Source of the DNA: Tragulus kanchil
Taxonomy: Eukaryota > Chordata > Mammalia > Artiodactyla > Tragulidae
Length of the DNA: 64,000 nucleotides
Assembly: GCA_022376925.1 (NCBI GenBank)
Contig: JAIOJX010000032.1
Coordinates: 199,264,939-199,328,938, forward strand
Direction of reading: 5' to 3'
Of this stretch, positions 1-12,052 are shown in pieces (within the stretch, counting starts at the first letter, position 1; every line of letters starts with the position of its first letter). The position numbers were made by a program, and so were the translations under genes. The notes below the pieces were generated by a model. That model did not search any database and was not told the DNA's origin. It worked only from the letters and a program-made list of their open reading frames with translations.

Positions 1-423
1 ACTCCAAACTCATAATCAAAACTAAAATGTTCCATGTCACTTTAAACATTTTGGGGGAAATTCAAAAGAACAAAATCAGAAACAGGCAAAAGAATAAACC
101 ATCTAGGGAAACATCCTTACATATTGGCTGACGACTCTAACAAAACAACACTAATATAGAGCAAAGATTTTTTATAGCACTTCTCAAGGCAGGAAAGTTA
201 TTCCAATATCTTATCCATGTCTTCTCTTTTATCTCTTTTGCCTCCAGCAACTCCAAACCCCAGCAAGCTCCCCACCCAACAGCCACCGTCCTCTCCTTAA
301 CCCCTGCATATTAGTCACTCAGATTCTCTGAACATTTATTAACAATGACATCTGGAAAACACAAAGCCATTTTCACTCAATTAAATAAGCACACCATGTT
401 AACCTTCAGTACGAGAAGTGACC
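1..423. other. Single-copy AT-rich DNA, nothing recognised
   Basis: No repeat family, RNA gene or coding frame is recognisable here. The stretch ends where the first duplicated block begins at about 424. Confidence 0.5.
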
Positions 424-1141
424 ATTCATTTTTATAGGTGGCTGTAAACAGACTCTGAGCTTCACAAAGCCAAGATCAATAGAGTGTTGGCAAACAATAA
501 TAATCTCACACACACTCTACGACAGATGCTCAGAAAATATAGTTTGATTCTGATGGGCCTGATGTTTCGGCTCTTGGCCAGCCTTTGGCCTTTCTCTGAG
601 CGAATGTCAAAATGTCAAGAAAATGCTTCTAGGGGAGTGCATTCTACGGCAGTTTCCTGAGGAGCCAACTCAGCCAAGCTCTGCTATCCGGCCACGCAGA
701 CCAGTGGAAGGGATGCCAAATCTCCAGTGAGAGGGCGGCTAGAGACTGATGGTGGTGCCATATGGCTGTGCGGAAGTCGCAGGGGGGTCGTTATCACCAC
801 TGTCAACCACGTCTACTGTAATCACCTGCTCATTTTAGTGATGGAATGGGAACAAGGATGAATATATAATAGGTGATGGTTATTTCTGCCTGTCCTGCCA
901 GGCAGAGATTAGATTCCATAGTGGGAAGTGCTGGTATTCAATACTAACTACCCTTCAAATGTCTGCTCTTAATCTATCCTTCCTATATGAGTATATTCTT
1001 TTCTACCCCTCCCTTCCTCTCCCCCCAACTCCTCACCCTCTCATTTCTGCCTCATCTTTTCATTCTTCCTCTACAGAGCACTCAAATCACTGCAAAGACA
1101 CAAACAGTCTAGGAATAATGACTGTCAGATTTTGAATACAG

Positions 1142-1501
1142 CAGTGGTCCCCAATCTCTTTGGCACCAAGGGACTGGTTTCATGGAAGACGTCTTTTCCA
1201 TGGATGAGGGAGGGTGATGGTTTCTGGATGACTCAAGCACATTACATTTATTGCACACTTTATTTCTATTATCATTACTTTTTGGTACATAATGAAAAAA
1301 TTATATAACTCACTATAACATAGAATCAGTGGAAATCCCAAGCTTGTTTTCCTGAGCTCAGGTGGTAGTTCGAGCAATGGGAAACAGATACAGATGACAC
1401 TTCTCTTGCTCACCCACTGCTCACCACCTGATGTGTGACCTGATTCCTAACAGGCCACAGACTGGTACCAATTCATAACTGGGGTGCTACCAACCTCAGG
1501 T
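1142..1501 (+). mobile_element. hAT-type nonautonomous DNA transposon (Charlie/MER1-like)
   Basis: It begins with CAGTGGTCCCCAA and runs through the GGCACCAAGGGACTGGTTTC motif. It ends in the mirrored part (CAGGCCACAGACTGGTACC, then CAACCTCAGG). These ends, imperfect inverted complements of each other, are typical of MER1-like Charlie elements. There is no transposase frame. The exact subfamily is uncertain; I recognised it from memory of the consensus. Confidence 0.65.
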
Positions 1502-2249
1502 TTAGAGTCAGTTTTCCATCTACAGATGACATTCATTTTTATAGGTGGCTGTAAACAGACTCTGAGCTTCACAAAGCCAAGATCAATAGAGTGTTGGCAA
1601 ACAATAATAATCTCACACACACTCTACGACAGATGCTCAGAAAATATAGTTTGATTCTGATGGGCCTGATGTTTCGGCTCTTGGCCAGCCTTTGGCCTTT
1701 CTCTGAGCGAATGTCAAAATGTCAAGAAAATGCTTCTAGGGGAGTGCATTCTACGGCAGTTTCCTGAGGAGCCAACTCAGCCAAGCTCTGCTACCCGGGC
1801 CACGCAGACCAGTGGAAGGGATGCCAAATCTCCAGTGAGAGGGCGGCTAGAGACTGATGGTGGTGCCATATGGCTGTGCGGAAGTCGCAGGGGGGTCGTT
1901 ATCACCACTGTCAACCACGTCTACTGTAATCACCTGCTCATTTTAGTGATGGAATGGGAACAAGGATGAATATATAATAGGTGATGGTTATTTCTGCCTG
2001 TCCTGCCAGGCAGAGATTAGATTCCATAGTGGGAAGTGCTGGTATTCAATACTAACTACCCTTCAAATGTCTGCTCTTAATCTATCCTTCCTATATGAGT
2101 ATATTCTTTTCTACCCCTCCCTTCCTCTCCCCCCAACTCCTCACCCTCTCATTTCTGCCTCATCTTTTCATTCTTCCTCTACAGAGCACTCAAATCACTG
2201 CAAAGACACAAACAGTCTAGGAATAATGACTGTCAGATTTTGAATACAG

Positions 2250-2609
2250 CAGTGGTCCCCAATCTCTTTGGCACCAAGGGACTGGTTTCATGGAAGACGT
2301 CTTTTCCATGGATGAGGGAGGGTGATGGTTTCTGGATGACTCAAGCACATTACATTTATTGCACACTTTATTTCTATTATCATTACTTTTTGGTACATAA
2401 TGAAAAAATTATATAACTCACTATAACATAGAATCAGTGGAAATCCCAAGCTTGTTTTCCTGAGCTCAGGTGGTAGTTCGAGCAATGGGAAACAGATACA
2501 GATGACACTTCTCTTGCTCACCCACTGCTCACCACCTGATGTGTGACCTGATTCCTAACAGGCCACAGACTGGTACCAATTCATAACTGGGGTGCTACCA
2601 ACCTCAGGT
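2250..2609 (+). mobile_element. hAT-type transposon, second copy in duplication 1
   Basis: Same element as at 1142-1501, carried in the downstream copy of duplication 1. It is not an independent insertion. Confidence 0.65.
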
Positions 2610-2779
2610 TTAGAGTCAGTTTTCCATCTAAATTTCCATGTGACTCAAGACATTCATATGTCTATCTTACAGCCTACACATTCTGATCTATAAAATAGAT
2701 TGAGGCATGATCTATTTCTCAAAATAGAAATAGGATCTCAAAATCTTCTGTTTTAAAATTAAATTGGAGTGTAGGTACA

Positions 2780-2945
2780 GAAGACGTGGATTTGTGTCAT
2801 AGCTCATCTGTTTACTAGTTGGGTGGTTTTCTATTTACTTTTCTGATCTCTAGTTTCCTCATTTATAAACATGAAGATAATAATCTTGAGTTCATAAATT
2901 ATGAAGACAATTAAAAGAGGTAATGTAAAAGCATTAAAGCTCTTT
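2780..2945 (+). mobile_element. MIR SINE fragment
   Basis: It shows the diverged MIR order: a clause resembling 'lost-in-transit' tRNA-derived sequence, then GTTTACTAGTTGGGTGG, then TAGTTTCCTCATTTATAAA and an ATGAAGATAATAATC stretch. No target-site duplication is visible, as expected for an old element. Confidence 0.55.
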
Positions 2946-3231
2946 AGAAAGAAAACTTGATTTTTATGATGAACCTTGATTCTTAAGACTTAATAGAAAA
3001 AATATACATGGAAGAGATTATTAACATAGACACATCCTGGGCAATCACTGCAAGACCTGACTCAGAAAATGGAAATTTTCCAAGAACCTAACCTGTCTCC
3101 TAATAGCTAAAAAAGAGTACACAAATAAGGGGCTTGGAATCACTTTTAAAATAAAATATTACAAACTGGTTTTATGGAATAATTTTCATATACGAGTCAC
3201 TGTGCTAGCACTTTGTGTAATTAAGCTTTTC

Positions 3232-3382
3232 TTTTTTTTTTTTTTTTGAGAAGAAAGTAAAGTTTATTAGAGTGGAGGAAGAGAGAGTCACTACCAGTGC
3301 AGTGGGTTGGCTTAAGGGAGAAAGTGGGAGATGCTGCTAGGATAGTGGGCAGGCTCAAGGGAGAGCCAGCTAACTCAGTTTT
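3232..3382 (-). mobile_element. Retroposed 3' end of a polyadenylated transcript
   Basis: On the minus strand, ~135 bases of unrecognised sequence lead to AATAAA (plus-strand TTTATT, 3263-3268). After 15 bases comes a 16-base A-run (3232-3247). This is the layout of a retroposed mRNA 3' end. It splits an MIR-like element: the left part is CACTGTGCTAGCACTTTGTG and the right part resumes at about 3384 with CAGCAACCCTAAGAAGTAGG. The source transcript, possibly an LTR or a gene 3' UTR, is not recognised. Confidence 0.5.
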
Positions 3383-4302
3383 TTGAATTCTCTCAGCAAC
3401 CCTAAGAAGTAGGTCAAAAAACTGGTTCTACTTTATAGAAATCAATCATAAAGGGGTTTAAAACATTCCAAAGGTCCAGCAACTTGGACTTGTACCCAAG
3501 TCAGGGTGACAAATATCTGTGAGCATAAATTAAGCTATGTAGTCTCTATTATTTACAAAGTCTCCGAGAAGACTTGGGATGTTTTAAAAACCACCCTGCA
3601 TTTTCCTATGCAAGCTATATCCTTATAAGTAAACAACAGTCACTTGCTAGCAATCAGCTGTTCAGCTCTTAAAGCTTAATTATTCACATGACTATGTTCA
3701 TCAAGGAAAAAGAAACGAAAAAATAAAGCCAGGGACTCTGATTCTGTCAGCTTTCTATATTTCTCTTTTCAAAGGCAAATGGCCACTGAAGTCATCACAA
3801 AAATAATGGGGGACTGGTATTTCGGCATACCCATTTTTTAAGATATGCTGTAAGAAAACTGAACCATGAATTCAATGATGTTACCTAAGGGTCTGAGAAT
3901 GTGATAAGAATATAATGATAAAGATTCTCAGGAACTAGAGAAACCTAGGAAAATTTTCTTAAATATAAACCTCTATGAGGGATAAAAGAGGTAATGTAAA
4001 AGCATTAAAGCTCTTTAGAAAGAAAACTTGATTTTTATGATGAACCTTGATTCTTAAGACTTAATAGAAAAAATATACATGGAAGAGATTATTAACATAG
4101 ACACATCCTGGGCAATCACTGCAAGACCTGACTCAGAAAATGGAAATTTTCCAAGAACCTAACCTGTCTCCTAATAGCTAAAAAAGAGTACACAAATAAG
4201 GGGCTTGGAATCACTTTTAAAATAAAATATTACAAACTGGTTTTATGGAATAATTTTCATATACGAGTCACTGTGCTAGCACTTTGTGTAATTAAGCTTT
4301 TC

Positions 4303-4453
4303 TTTTTTTTTTTTTTGAGAAGAAAGTAAAGTTTATTAGAGTGGAGGAAGAGAGAGTCACTACCAGTGCAGTGGGTTGGCTTAAGGGAGAAAGTGGGAGA
4401 TGCTGCTAGGATAGTGGGCAGGCTCAAGGGAGAGCCAGCTAACTCAGTTTTTT
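4303..4453 (-). mobile_element. Retroposed transcript 3' end, second copy in duplication 2
   Basis: Duplicate of 3232-3382 with a 14-base tail instead of 16. The AATAAA lies at 4332-4337 (minus strand). Confidence 0.5.
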
Positions 4454-4994
4454 GAATTCTCTCAGCAACCCTAAGAAGTAGGTCAAAAAACTGGTTCTAC
4501 TTTATAGAAATCAATCATAAAGGGGTTTAAAACATTCCAAAGGTCCAGCAACTTGGACTTGTACCCAAGTCAGGGTGACAAATATCTGTGAGCATAAATT
4601 AAGCTATGTAGTCTCTATTATTTACAAAGTCTCCGAGAAGACTTGGGATGTTTTAAAAACCACCCTGCATTTTCCTATGCAAGCTATATCCTTATAAGTA
4701 AACAACAGTCACTTGCTAGCAATCAGCTGTTCAGCTCTTAAAGCTTAATTATTCACATGACTATGTTCATCAAGGAAAAAGAAACGAAAAAATAAAGCCA
4801 GGGACTCTGATTCTGTCAGCTTTCTATATTTCTCTTTTCAAAGGCAAATGGCCACTGAAGTCATCACAAAAATAATGGGGGACTGGTATTTCGGCATACC
4901 CATTTTTTAAGATATGCTGTAAGAAAACTGAACCATGAATTCAATGATGTTACCTAAGGGTCTGAGAATGTGATAAGAATATAATGATAAAGAT

Positions 4995-5222
4995 CTTAAC
5001 TCAGGAACTAGAGAAACCTAGGTTTAATTCCCAATTTCCCTTTTAATAATTTTGGATCTTATACAAATTATATAAACCTCTATGAGGGATAAAATAATAG
5101 ATTAATGATTCAGAAAATTAATATGAATTTTAAATGACAATACATATGAAACACTAGCTTGCTTAGTACCATGTCTGATACATAATTGACGCTTAGTAAA
5201 TGCTACCCATTATTTGCATTAT
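4995..5222 (+). mobile_element. MIR SINE
   Basis: Matches the MIR layout: GAACTAGAGAAACCTAGGTT, then the central AATTATATAAACCTCTATGAGG and a tail resembling 'GCTTAGTAAATGCTACCATTATT'. It repeats at about 6135-6362 in duplication 3. Confidence 0.6.
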
Positions 5223-5317
5223 CTTTATATATTCTTTTCTTTCTTTTTTCTCTAATCCTTATAGCCTATTAATACACAGATTAGGAAGAGAGTCTTAAAG
5301 CAGTTCCCACCTGACAG

Positions 5318-5489
5318 TGTTAGTCACTCTGTCATGTTGGGCTCTTTGCGATGCTATGAATTGTAGCCTACCAGGCTCCTCAAGTGGGTTGTCATGCCTT
5401 TCTCCAGGGAATCTTCCCAACCCAGGGACTGAACCTGGGTCTCTTGCATTGTAGACAGATTCTTCACCATCTGAACCACATGGGAATCC
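5318..5489 (-). mobile_element. Bov-tA-type SINE
   Basis: Reverse-oriented ruminant SINE. Read on the plus strand it has TGTTAGTCACTCTGTC, CTCCAGGGAATCTTCCC, AACCCAGGGACTGAACC (the reverse of the Pol III B-box region) and CACATGGGAATCC at the tRNA-derived head. The family is restricted to ruminants. Confidence 0.85.
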
Positions 5490-6456
5490 TTGTATCCACC
5501 TATATATGCAGTCTTTGAGCCATAACTTTTAGGTGTTAATATTTGTTTTAATGAGTATTTGCTTTAGTTTGAATACAAATTCATGTACATTAATTAGTGA
5601 TCTTCCATAGCCCCATATGATCATCTCTCTATGTGTGAGAGTGTTTCAAATATTAATAAGTATATGTATTAAAGTTATGCTATTTTTTTCAACATATGGA
5701 TTGAATTCTTTTATTCTAATGAACTCATCTTCCTTACATACATATAATAACTTTGAGAGAAGTTCTAATGAACTCATCTTACCTGTACATACATTAATAA
5801 CCACCCTGCATTTTCCTATGCAAGCTATATCCTTATAAGTAAACAACAGTCACTTGCTAGCAATCAGCTGTTCAGCTCTTAAAGCTTAATTATTCACATG
5901 ACTATGTTCATCAAGGAAAAAGAAACGAAAAAATAAAGCCAGGGACTCTGATTCTGTCAGCTTTCTATATTTCTCTTTTCAAAGGCAAATGGCCACTGAA
6001 GTCATCACAAAATAATGGGGACTGGTATTTCGGCATACCCATTTTTTAAGATATGCTGTAAGAAAACTGAACCATGAATTCAATGATGTTACCTAAGGGT
6101 CTGAGAATGTGATAAGAATATAATGATAAAGATCTTAACTCAGGAACTAGAGAAACCTAGGTTTAATTCCCAATTTCCCTTTTAATAATTTTGGATCTTA
6201 TACAAATTATATAAACCTCTATGAGGGATAAAATAATAGATTAATGATTCAGAAAATTAATATGAATTTTAAATGACAATACATATGAAACACTAGCTTG
6301 CTTAGTACCATGTCTGATACATAATTGACGCTTAGTAAATGCTACCCATTATTTGCATTATCTTTATATATTCTTTTCTTTCTTTTTTCTCTAATCCTTA
6401 TAGCCTATTAATACACAGATTAGGAAGAGAGTCTTAAAGCAGTTCCCACCTGACAG

Positions 6457-6628
6457 TGTTAGTCACTCTGTCATGTTGGGCTCTTTGCGATGCTATGAAT
6501 TGTAGCCTACCAGGCTCCTCAAGTGGGTTGTCATGCCTTTCTCCAGGGAATCTTCCCAACCCAGGGACTGAACCTGGGTCTCTTGCATTGTAGACAGATT
6601 CTTCACCATCTGAACCACATGGGAATCC
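6457..6628 (-). mobile_element. Bov-tA-type SINE, second copy in duplication 3
   Basis: Duplicate of 5318-5489, not an independent insertion. Confidence 0.85.
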
Positions 6629-6919
6629 TTGTATCCACCTATATATGCAGTCTTTGAGCCATAACTTTTAGGTGTTAATATTTGTTTTAATGAGTATTTG
6701 CTTTAGTTTGAATACAAATTCATGTACATTAATTAGTGATCTTCCATAGCCCCATATGATCATCTCTCTATGTGTGAGAGTGTTTCAAATATTAATAAGT
6801 ATATGTATTAAAGTTATGCTATTTTTTTCAACATATGGATGATTCTGAGTTTTTTACATTATAACTTTGATTCTAATGAACTCATCTTCCTTACATACAT
6901 ATAATAACTTTGAGAGAAG

Positions 6920-7540
6920 CTTAACTGTGACTCAGTATTAGTCGAATCAATCAGTAAAACAAATTGTTACCTATAGCCCTCCCATCAGAAGTCAAGCAAT
7001 GAAAAGGTTTTTTGGATTAAGTTAGTTAATTTCATTCCAACTTTAATTATGTTCAAAGAAGATGTTTCAGAGCCAGCAGGAAGGCAATTTATTTCTGTCA
7101 CTTCTGAGCGAGTATTCTATCCACCAATGGTATTGGTCTGTCTACACCATTTTTGACACACAATAACCACCTCACATGAATGCAATTAATTGTGAGATAC
7201 AGTCTACCAGAAAAGCAGTTCTGCTCATCTGGCTTGATCATAATGCAATGAAAATAGGTGTTCATACCCTGCTATTCTCTACATAAGTATTTGAAATGGA
7301 AAAGTGGATGGGATTTCTAAGCAATCCACATTTAACATTCACAACTAGTAACTTAACCATTCTAGGAATGGCCCTAGATATTACTAATCTGGATATTTGA
7401 AATTTTCCTTTATGGAGAGGAAATCTCATTAAAGGAGTGTTAATTAGTCCTAAGTATCATGATGGCAAAGCAGTGTTCACAGGTACTCCCAAAATGTTGG
7501 GATAAAGGTTGAGTATCATGAGAAACAAAAAAAGGGGCAC
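6920..7540. other. Single-copy DNA, nothing recognised
   Basis: AT-rich unique sequence. I see no repeat family, coding frame or RNA gene. Confidence 0.45.
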
Positions 7541-7544
7541 ACGA

Positions 7545-7768
7545 AGGGCTTTCCAGGTGGCTCAGTGGTAAAGATTTCATCTGCCAACACAGCAGATGCA
7601 GGAGACACAGGTCTGATCCCTGGGTTGGGAAGAACCACTGGAGAAGGAAATGGTAACCACTTCAGTATTCTTTCCTAGAAAATCCTATGAACAGAAAGAG
7701 GAGTCTGATGGGCTACAGTCCATGGGGTCACAAAGAGTTGGACACAACTGAGCATGACAAGCACATGA
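7545..7768 (+). mobile_element. Bov-tA SINE
   Basis: The tRNA-derived head GGGCTTTCCAGGTGGCTCAG (A-box region) is followed by GGTCTGATCCC (B-box), then the Bov-A body ending AGAGTTGGACACAACTGAGC. Flanking GCACACGA (7537-7544) and GCACATGA (7761-7768) are a likely target-site duplication. Confidence 0.88.
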
Positions 7769-8282
7769 GAATCAAAGAACCAGATGTTCAAAAGTGAAGA
7801 AAAAAGATTATTTTTATGTCTATGGCAAATTCCTTATACACTATTTCACCAACAATTCCAATATCCCAGCCCAAGACCTGCTGTCACCTCGGGGGTTAGG
7901 TTTCAACATATGAGTTTTAATGGACTCAAACATTCAGTCTGTACCATAGTTCACACTCAATCTAGAAAATCATCCCTCTTCCTTTCTTACTCAAGTCTAT
8001 ATAACTTTTTTTGGTAAATTTAATCTTTTGAAGCAAAATTTCCCCTGAGATGTCCTTAATCTCTTCCCACCATAGACCAGATCCTTATTTGGTGTTAAAT
8101 CAATGTGAATGGGGAATTCCTCTCAACCTCCTTTAAATTATCTTTAGCATCCTAACTACTAAAAGGAAATTCTTAAAAAAGGCTGATGAAAACTAAAAGC
8201 AAGTCGAGATAGTGACGATCAAAATGCCAATCAAAATGCCATTACTAATCAAATTAAGAGGAGCAGAAGAAATGGTTTTATT

Positions 8283-8404
8283 GTATTTATATTTTGGCCA
8301 CACCGCACTGTCTATAGAATCTTAAGTTTCATAACCAGGGATGGAACCCATGGCTCCTGCAGTATAAGCTCAGATTTTTCACCACTGGACGTCCAGGGAA
8401 GTCC
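8283..8404 (-). mobile_element. CHR-1-type tRNA-derived SINE
   Basis: Plus-strand text runs from ATTTTGGCCACACCGCA through CCAGGGATGGAACCC (reverse B-box) to CACTGGACGTCCAGGGAAGT at the head, the order expected of an inverted CHR-1-type artiodactyl SINE. Confidence 0.7.
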
Positions 8405-8634
8405 ATGGAGTGACTCTATTAAAATATCATGAAAAATTATCATGAAAACTGTGAACTCATGTATATGTAATTTTGAAATAAAAACAGTAAGGTCAACATA
8501 GAGAGGCATATGAAGTCTACACTGTGAATTCTGAAGACAAGGCAGTAATACCCAGGAAACTTATTACTAATGCAAAGCTATTCTAGAAACTTAATACAAT
8601 GACAAACCATCTAAACTCATACAGAGGATAACGA

Positions 8635-8858
8635 AGGGCTTTCCAGGTGGCTCAGTGGTAAAGATTTCATCTGCCAACACAGCAGATGCAGGAGACACAG
8701 GTCTGATCCCTGGGTTGGGAAGAACCACTGGAGAAGGAAATGGTAACCACTTCAGTATTCTTTCCTAGAAAATCCTATGAACAGAAAGAGGAGTCTGATG
8801 GGCTACAGTCCATGGGGTCACAAAGAGTTGGACACAACTGAGCATGACAAGCACATGA
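8635..8858 (+). mobile_element. Bov-tA SINE, second copy in duplication 4
   Basis: Duplicate of 7545-7768. Confidence 0.88.
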
Positions 8859-9371
8859 GAATCAAAGAACCAGATGTTCAAAAGTGAAGAAAAAAGATTA
8901 TTTTATGTCTATGGCAAATTCCTTATACACTATTTCACCAACAATTCCAATATCCCAGCCCAAGACCTGCTGTCACCTCGGGGGTTAGGTTTCAACATAT
9001 GAGTTTTAATGGACTCAAACATTCAGTCTGTACCATAGTTCACACTCAATCTAGAAAATCATCCCTCTTCCTTTCTTACTCAAGTCTATATAACTTTTTT
9101 TGGTAAATTTAATCTTTTGAAGCAAAATTTCCCCTGAGATGTCCTTAATCTCTTCCCACCATAGACCAGATCCTTATTTGGTGTTAAATCAATGTGAATG
9201 GGGAATTCCTCTCAACCTCCTTTAAATTATCTTTAGCATCCTAACTACTAAAAGGAAATTCTTAAAAAAGGCTGATGAAAACTAAAAGCAAGTCGAGATA
9301 GTGACGATCAAAATGCCAATCAAAATGCCATTACTAATCAAATTAAGAGGAGCAGAAGAAATGGTTTTATT

Positions 9372-9493
9372 GTATTTATATTTTGGCCACACCGCACTGT
9401 CTATAGAATCTTAAGTTTCATAACCAGGGATGGAACCCATGGCTCCTGCAGTATAAGCTCAGATTTTTCACCACTGGACGTCCAGGGAAGTCC
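9372..9493 (-). mobile_element. CHR-1-type SINE, second copy in duplication 4
   Basis: Duplicate of 8283-8404. Confidence 0.7.
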
Positions 9494-9559
9494 ATGGAGT
9501 GACTCTATTAAAATATCATGAAAAATTATCATGAAAACTGTGAACTCATGTATATGTAA

Positions 9560-11815
9560 TTTTGAAATAAAAACAGTAAGGTCAACATAGAGAGGCATAT
9601 GAAGTCTACACTGTGAATTCTGAAGACAAGGCAGTAATACCCAGGAAACTTATTACTAATGCAAAGCTATTCTAGAAACTTAATACAATGACAAACCATC
9701 TAAACTCATACAGAGGATAAACTCTTTTGAAAATGATAGACCTAGAAATAACATTTTTCTGGAAGATTGAGACCTAGAGATAACATTTTTCTGGAAAATT
9801 TTGGAAGATTGAGAGAAATTAAAGGTGATGAGGCCAATTAAGCCTTGGTATGGCACACTGTACCTGTCCCATCCTCATAACATGAAAGTACTATAAGCAC
9901 AACACAGCCTCAGTAGGTTTTGTTAGGCAATTTTAAAATGTAATATGAAAAGCTAAAAGATGTTTCCTAATATGGAGATATGCCTGCATTTACAGCTGAC
10001 AGAAATAGAACTAGAACCTAGAGGCCTCTGCTCACTTTAGTTCCTTCCACCTTAGGACTCACTGGTGCCCCATTTTCCCAAAATCAATTTAGGTCCTGTG
10101 CACACTGCAAGGGCTGTTTGCCATCTGGCATCTTCAAAGTGGAAATAAGCAAAATTATAAAAATATAAGAAATATGAAACTTTTAAGCCTAAATGAAATG
10201 CAGATAGTTTAGTCAACTTTTTACACTTTATAGATATGAAAACTGAGGTCCAGAGTAGAAAGTCTGTCATAAATTACATGAATAGCAGAACTCCAAATTT
10301 GTAGAGCAAAGATTTTCCCACTGCAGTACACTAAAATCATTTAATGCAGTAATGCAATAAGACCTTAATCTGTCTTTACTGGGAAGTGAGCTGGCCTGAG
10401 ATGAATTGAAGTGGACTCTTTTAGCACCTGAACTGAGAGTAAAATTACTCAGTTCATACAAAATCTTTAAAAAGAATCACATATGCCTCCTTTCCAAAGC
10501 GTAATTTATTAAAAGACTTGAAAAATCTCACTGCCTAGGAAAGTTTAAGAAAAGCCTAAAGGCCACAAGAGTCGAAATGTGTGAACACTGCAGGGATTGC
10601 TGAGTTTCATTTTCTTTTGTGTAGATGTTCTGATCCCAGCAAAGAGTAGGGGCTTGGTTAATATTGTTCAATGAACTAATACTCCTTTTTGAAATAAAAA
10701 CAGTAAGGTCAACATAGAGAGGCATATGAAGTCTACACTGTGAATTCTGAAGACAAGGCAGTAATACCCAGGAAACTTATTACTAATGCAAAGCTATTCT
10801 AGAAACTTAATACAATGACAAACCATCTAAACTCATACAGAGGATAAACTCTTTTGAAAATGATAGACCTAGAAATAACATTTTTCTGGAAGATTGAGAC
10901 CTAGAGATAACATTTTTCTGGAAAATTTTGGAAGATTGAGAGAAATTAAAGGTGATGAGGCCAATTAAGCCTTGGTATGGCACACTGTACCTGTCCCATC
11001 CTCATAACATGAAAGTACTATAAGCACAACACAGCCTCAGTAGGTTTTGTTAGGCAATTTTAAAATGTAATATGAAAAGCTAAAAGATGTTTCCTAATAT
11101 GGAGATATGCCTGCATTTACAGCTGACAGAAATAGAACTAGAACCTAGAGGCCTCTGCTCACTTTAGTTCCTTCCACCTTAGGACTCACTGGTGCCCCAT
11201 TTTCCCAAAATCAATTTAGGTCCTGTGCACACTGCAAGGGCTGTTTGCCATCTGGCATCTTCAAAGTGGAAATAAGCAAAATTATAAAAATATAAGAAAT
11301 ATGAAACTTTTAAGCCTAAATGAAATGCAGATAGTTTAGTCAACTTTTTACACTTTATAGATATGAAAACTGAGGTCCAGAGTAGAAAGTCTGTCATAAA
11401 TTACATGAATAGCAGAACTCCAAATTTGTAGAGCAAAGATTTTCCCACTGCAGTACACTAAAATCATTTAATGCAGTAATGCAATAAGACCTTAATCTGT
11501 CTTTACTGGGAAGTGAGCTGGCCTGAGATGAATTGAAGTGGACTCTTTTAGCACCTGAACTGAGAGTAAAATTACTCAGTTCATACAAAAATCTTTAAAA
11601 AAGAATCACATATGCCTCCTTTCCGAAAAGCGTAATTTTTTAAAAGACTTGAAAAATCTCACTGCCTAGGAAAGTTTAAGAAAAGCCTAAAGGCCACAAG
11701 AGTCGAAATGTGTGAACACTGCAGGGATTGCTGAGTTTCATTTTCTTTTGTGTAGATGTTCTGATCCCAGCAAAGAGTAGGGGCTTGGTTAATATTGTTC
11801 AATGAACTAATATCT
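9560..11815 (+). repeat. Direct duplication 5 (9560-10684 and 10687-11815)
   Basis: Copy spacing is 1,127 bases. Small A/T-run length differences appear near the copy ends (10457-10510 against 11584-11642). The content is mostly unrecognised AT-rich DNA, with a likely MIR tail near 10210-10290. The start of the block is already present near 8471 from duplication 4, so that part occurs three times. Confidence 0.9.
9739..9802 (+). repeat. Short tandem duplication, 32-base unit
   Basis: GACCTAGAAATAACATTTTT and GACCTAGAGATAACATTTTT start 32 bases apart (9739, 9771) with a few substitutions. This is older and diverged, so it is probably a real local duplication. It recurs in the second copy of duplication 5 (about 10866). 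Confidence 0.7.
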
Positions 11816-12040
11816 CCTTTCTTTTCTACAGAGTTTTACTAGTCTCTTTCTCTCTGTCTCTTTTTTTTTTTTTTTTGCTGCTTCTAGTCCACCAGTCCAT
11901 AATTGTAATATATTCCTTTCATTTTGACTAGAAAGACAATGAGATGTTCAGTCTTTTGTTATCAAATATAAAGTAGAAGTAAGTAGGTTCTCAATGGATA
12001 TCTTAAGCTTTTTGTGTTGAGAGAAACCCATGACAATCTG
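11816..12040. other. Single-copy DNA with a T-run
   Basis: Unique AT-rich sequence with a pyrimidine stretch and T-run at about 11840-11876. No gene is seen. Confidence 0.45.
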
Positions 12041-12052
12041 TACCTACATTTT

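Larger units (their letters stand above)
424..2630 (+). repeat. Direct duplication 1 (424-1522 and 1531-2630)
   Basis: Two near-identical direct copies, about 1,108 bases apart, are separated by 8 bases. I noticed only a base change and a one-base insertion near 684/1791. The first ~700 bases of each copy match no family I know; the rest is an hAT-like element. The sequence before 424 and after 2630 is unrelated, so this is one block copied once. It is most likely an unmerged assembly overlap. Confidence 0.9.
2912..5094 (+). repeat. Direct duplication 2 (2912-3986 and 3983-5094)
   Basis: The copies start 1,071 bases apart and abut through a short shared AAAA. The T-run is 16 bases in the first copy and 14 in the second. 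The last ~70 bases of the first copy (3926-3980) are a shortened, garbled version of 4995-5088, then it snaps back to the start of the block. That pattern looks like a low-quality contig end and not a biological breakpoint. Confidence 0.88.
4660..6919 (+). repeat. Direct duplication 3 (4660-5762 and 5800-6919)
   Basis: The copies start 1,141 bases apart. The first copy ends in a scrambled patch, and 5763-5799 is filler that repeats a piece of the preceding line (TTCTAATGAACTCATCTT). Because duplications 2 and 3 overlap, the segment starting at 3591 occurs three times (3591, 4660, 5801). The third copy has lost single bases in two homopolymers (near 6009 and 6017). Confidence 0.88.
7541..9719 (+). 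repeat. Direct duplication 4 (7541-8630 and 8631-9719)
   Basis: The copies abut exactly, with 1,090 and 1,089 bases. The only difference I noticed is one T in a run (7809-7815 against 8901-8905). Both carry a Bov-tA, an unrecognised AT-rich middle and a CHR-1-like SINE. Confidence 0.92.
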
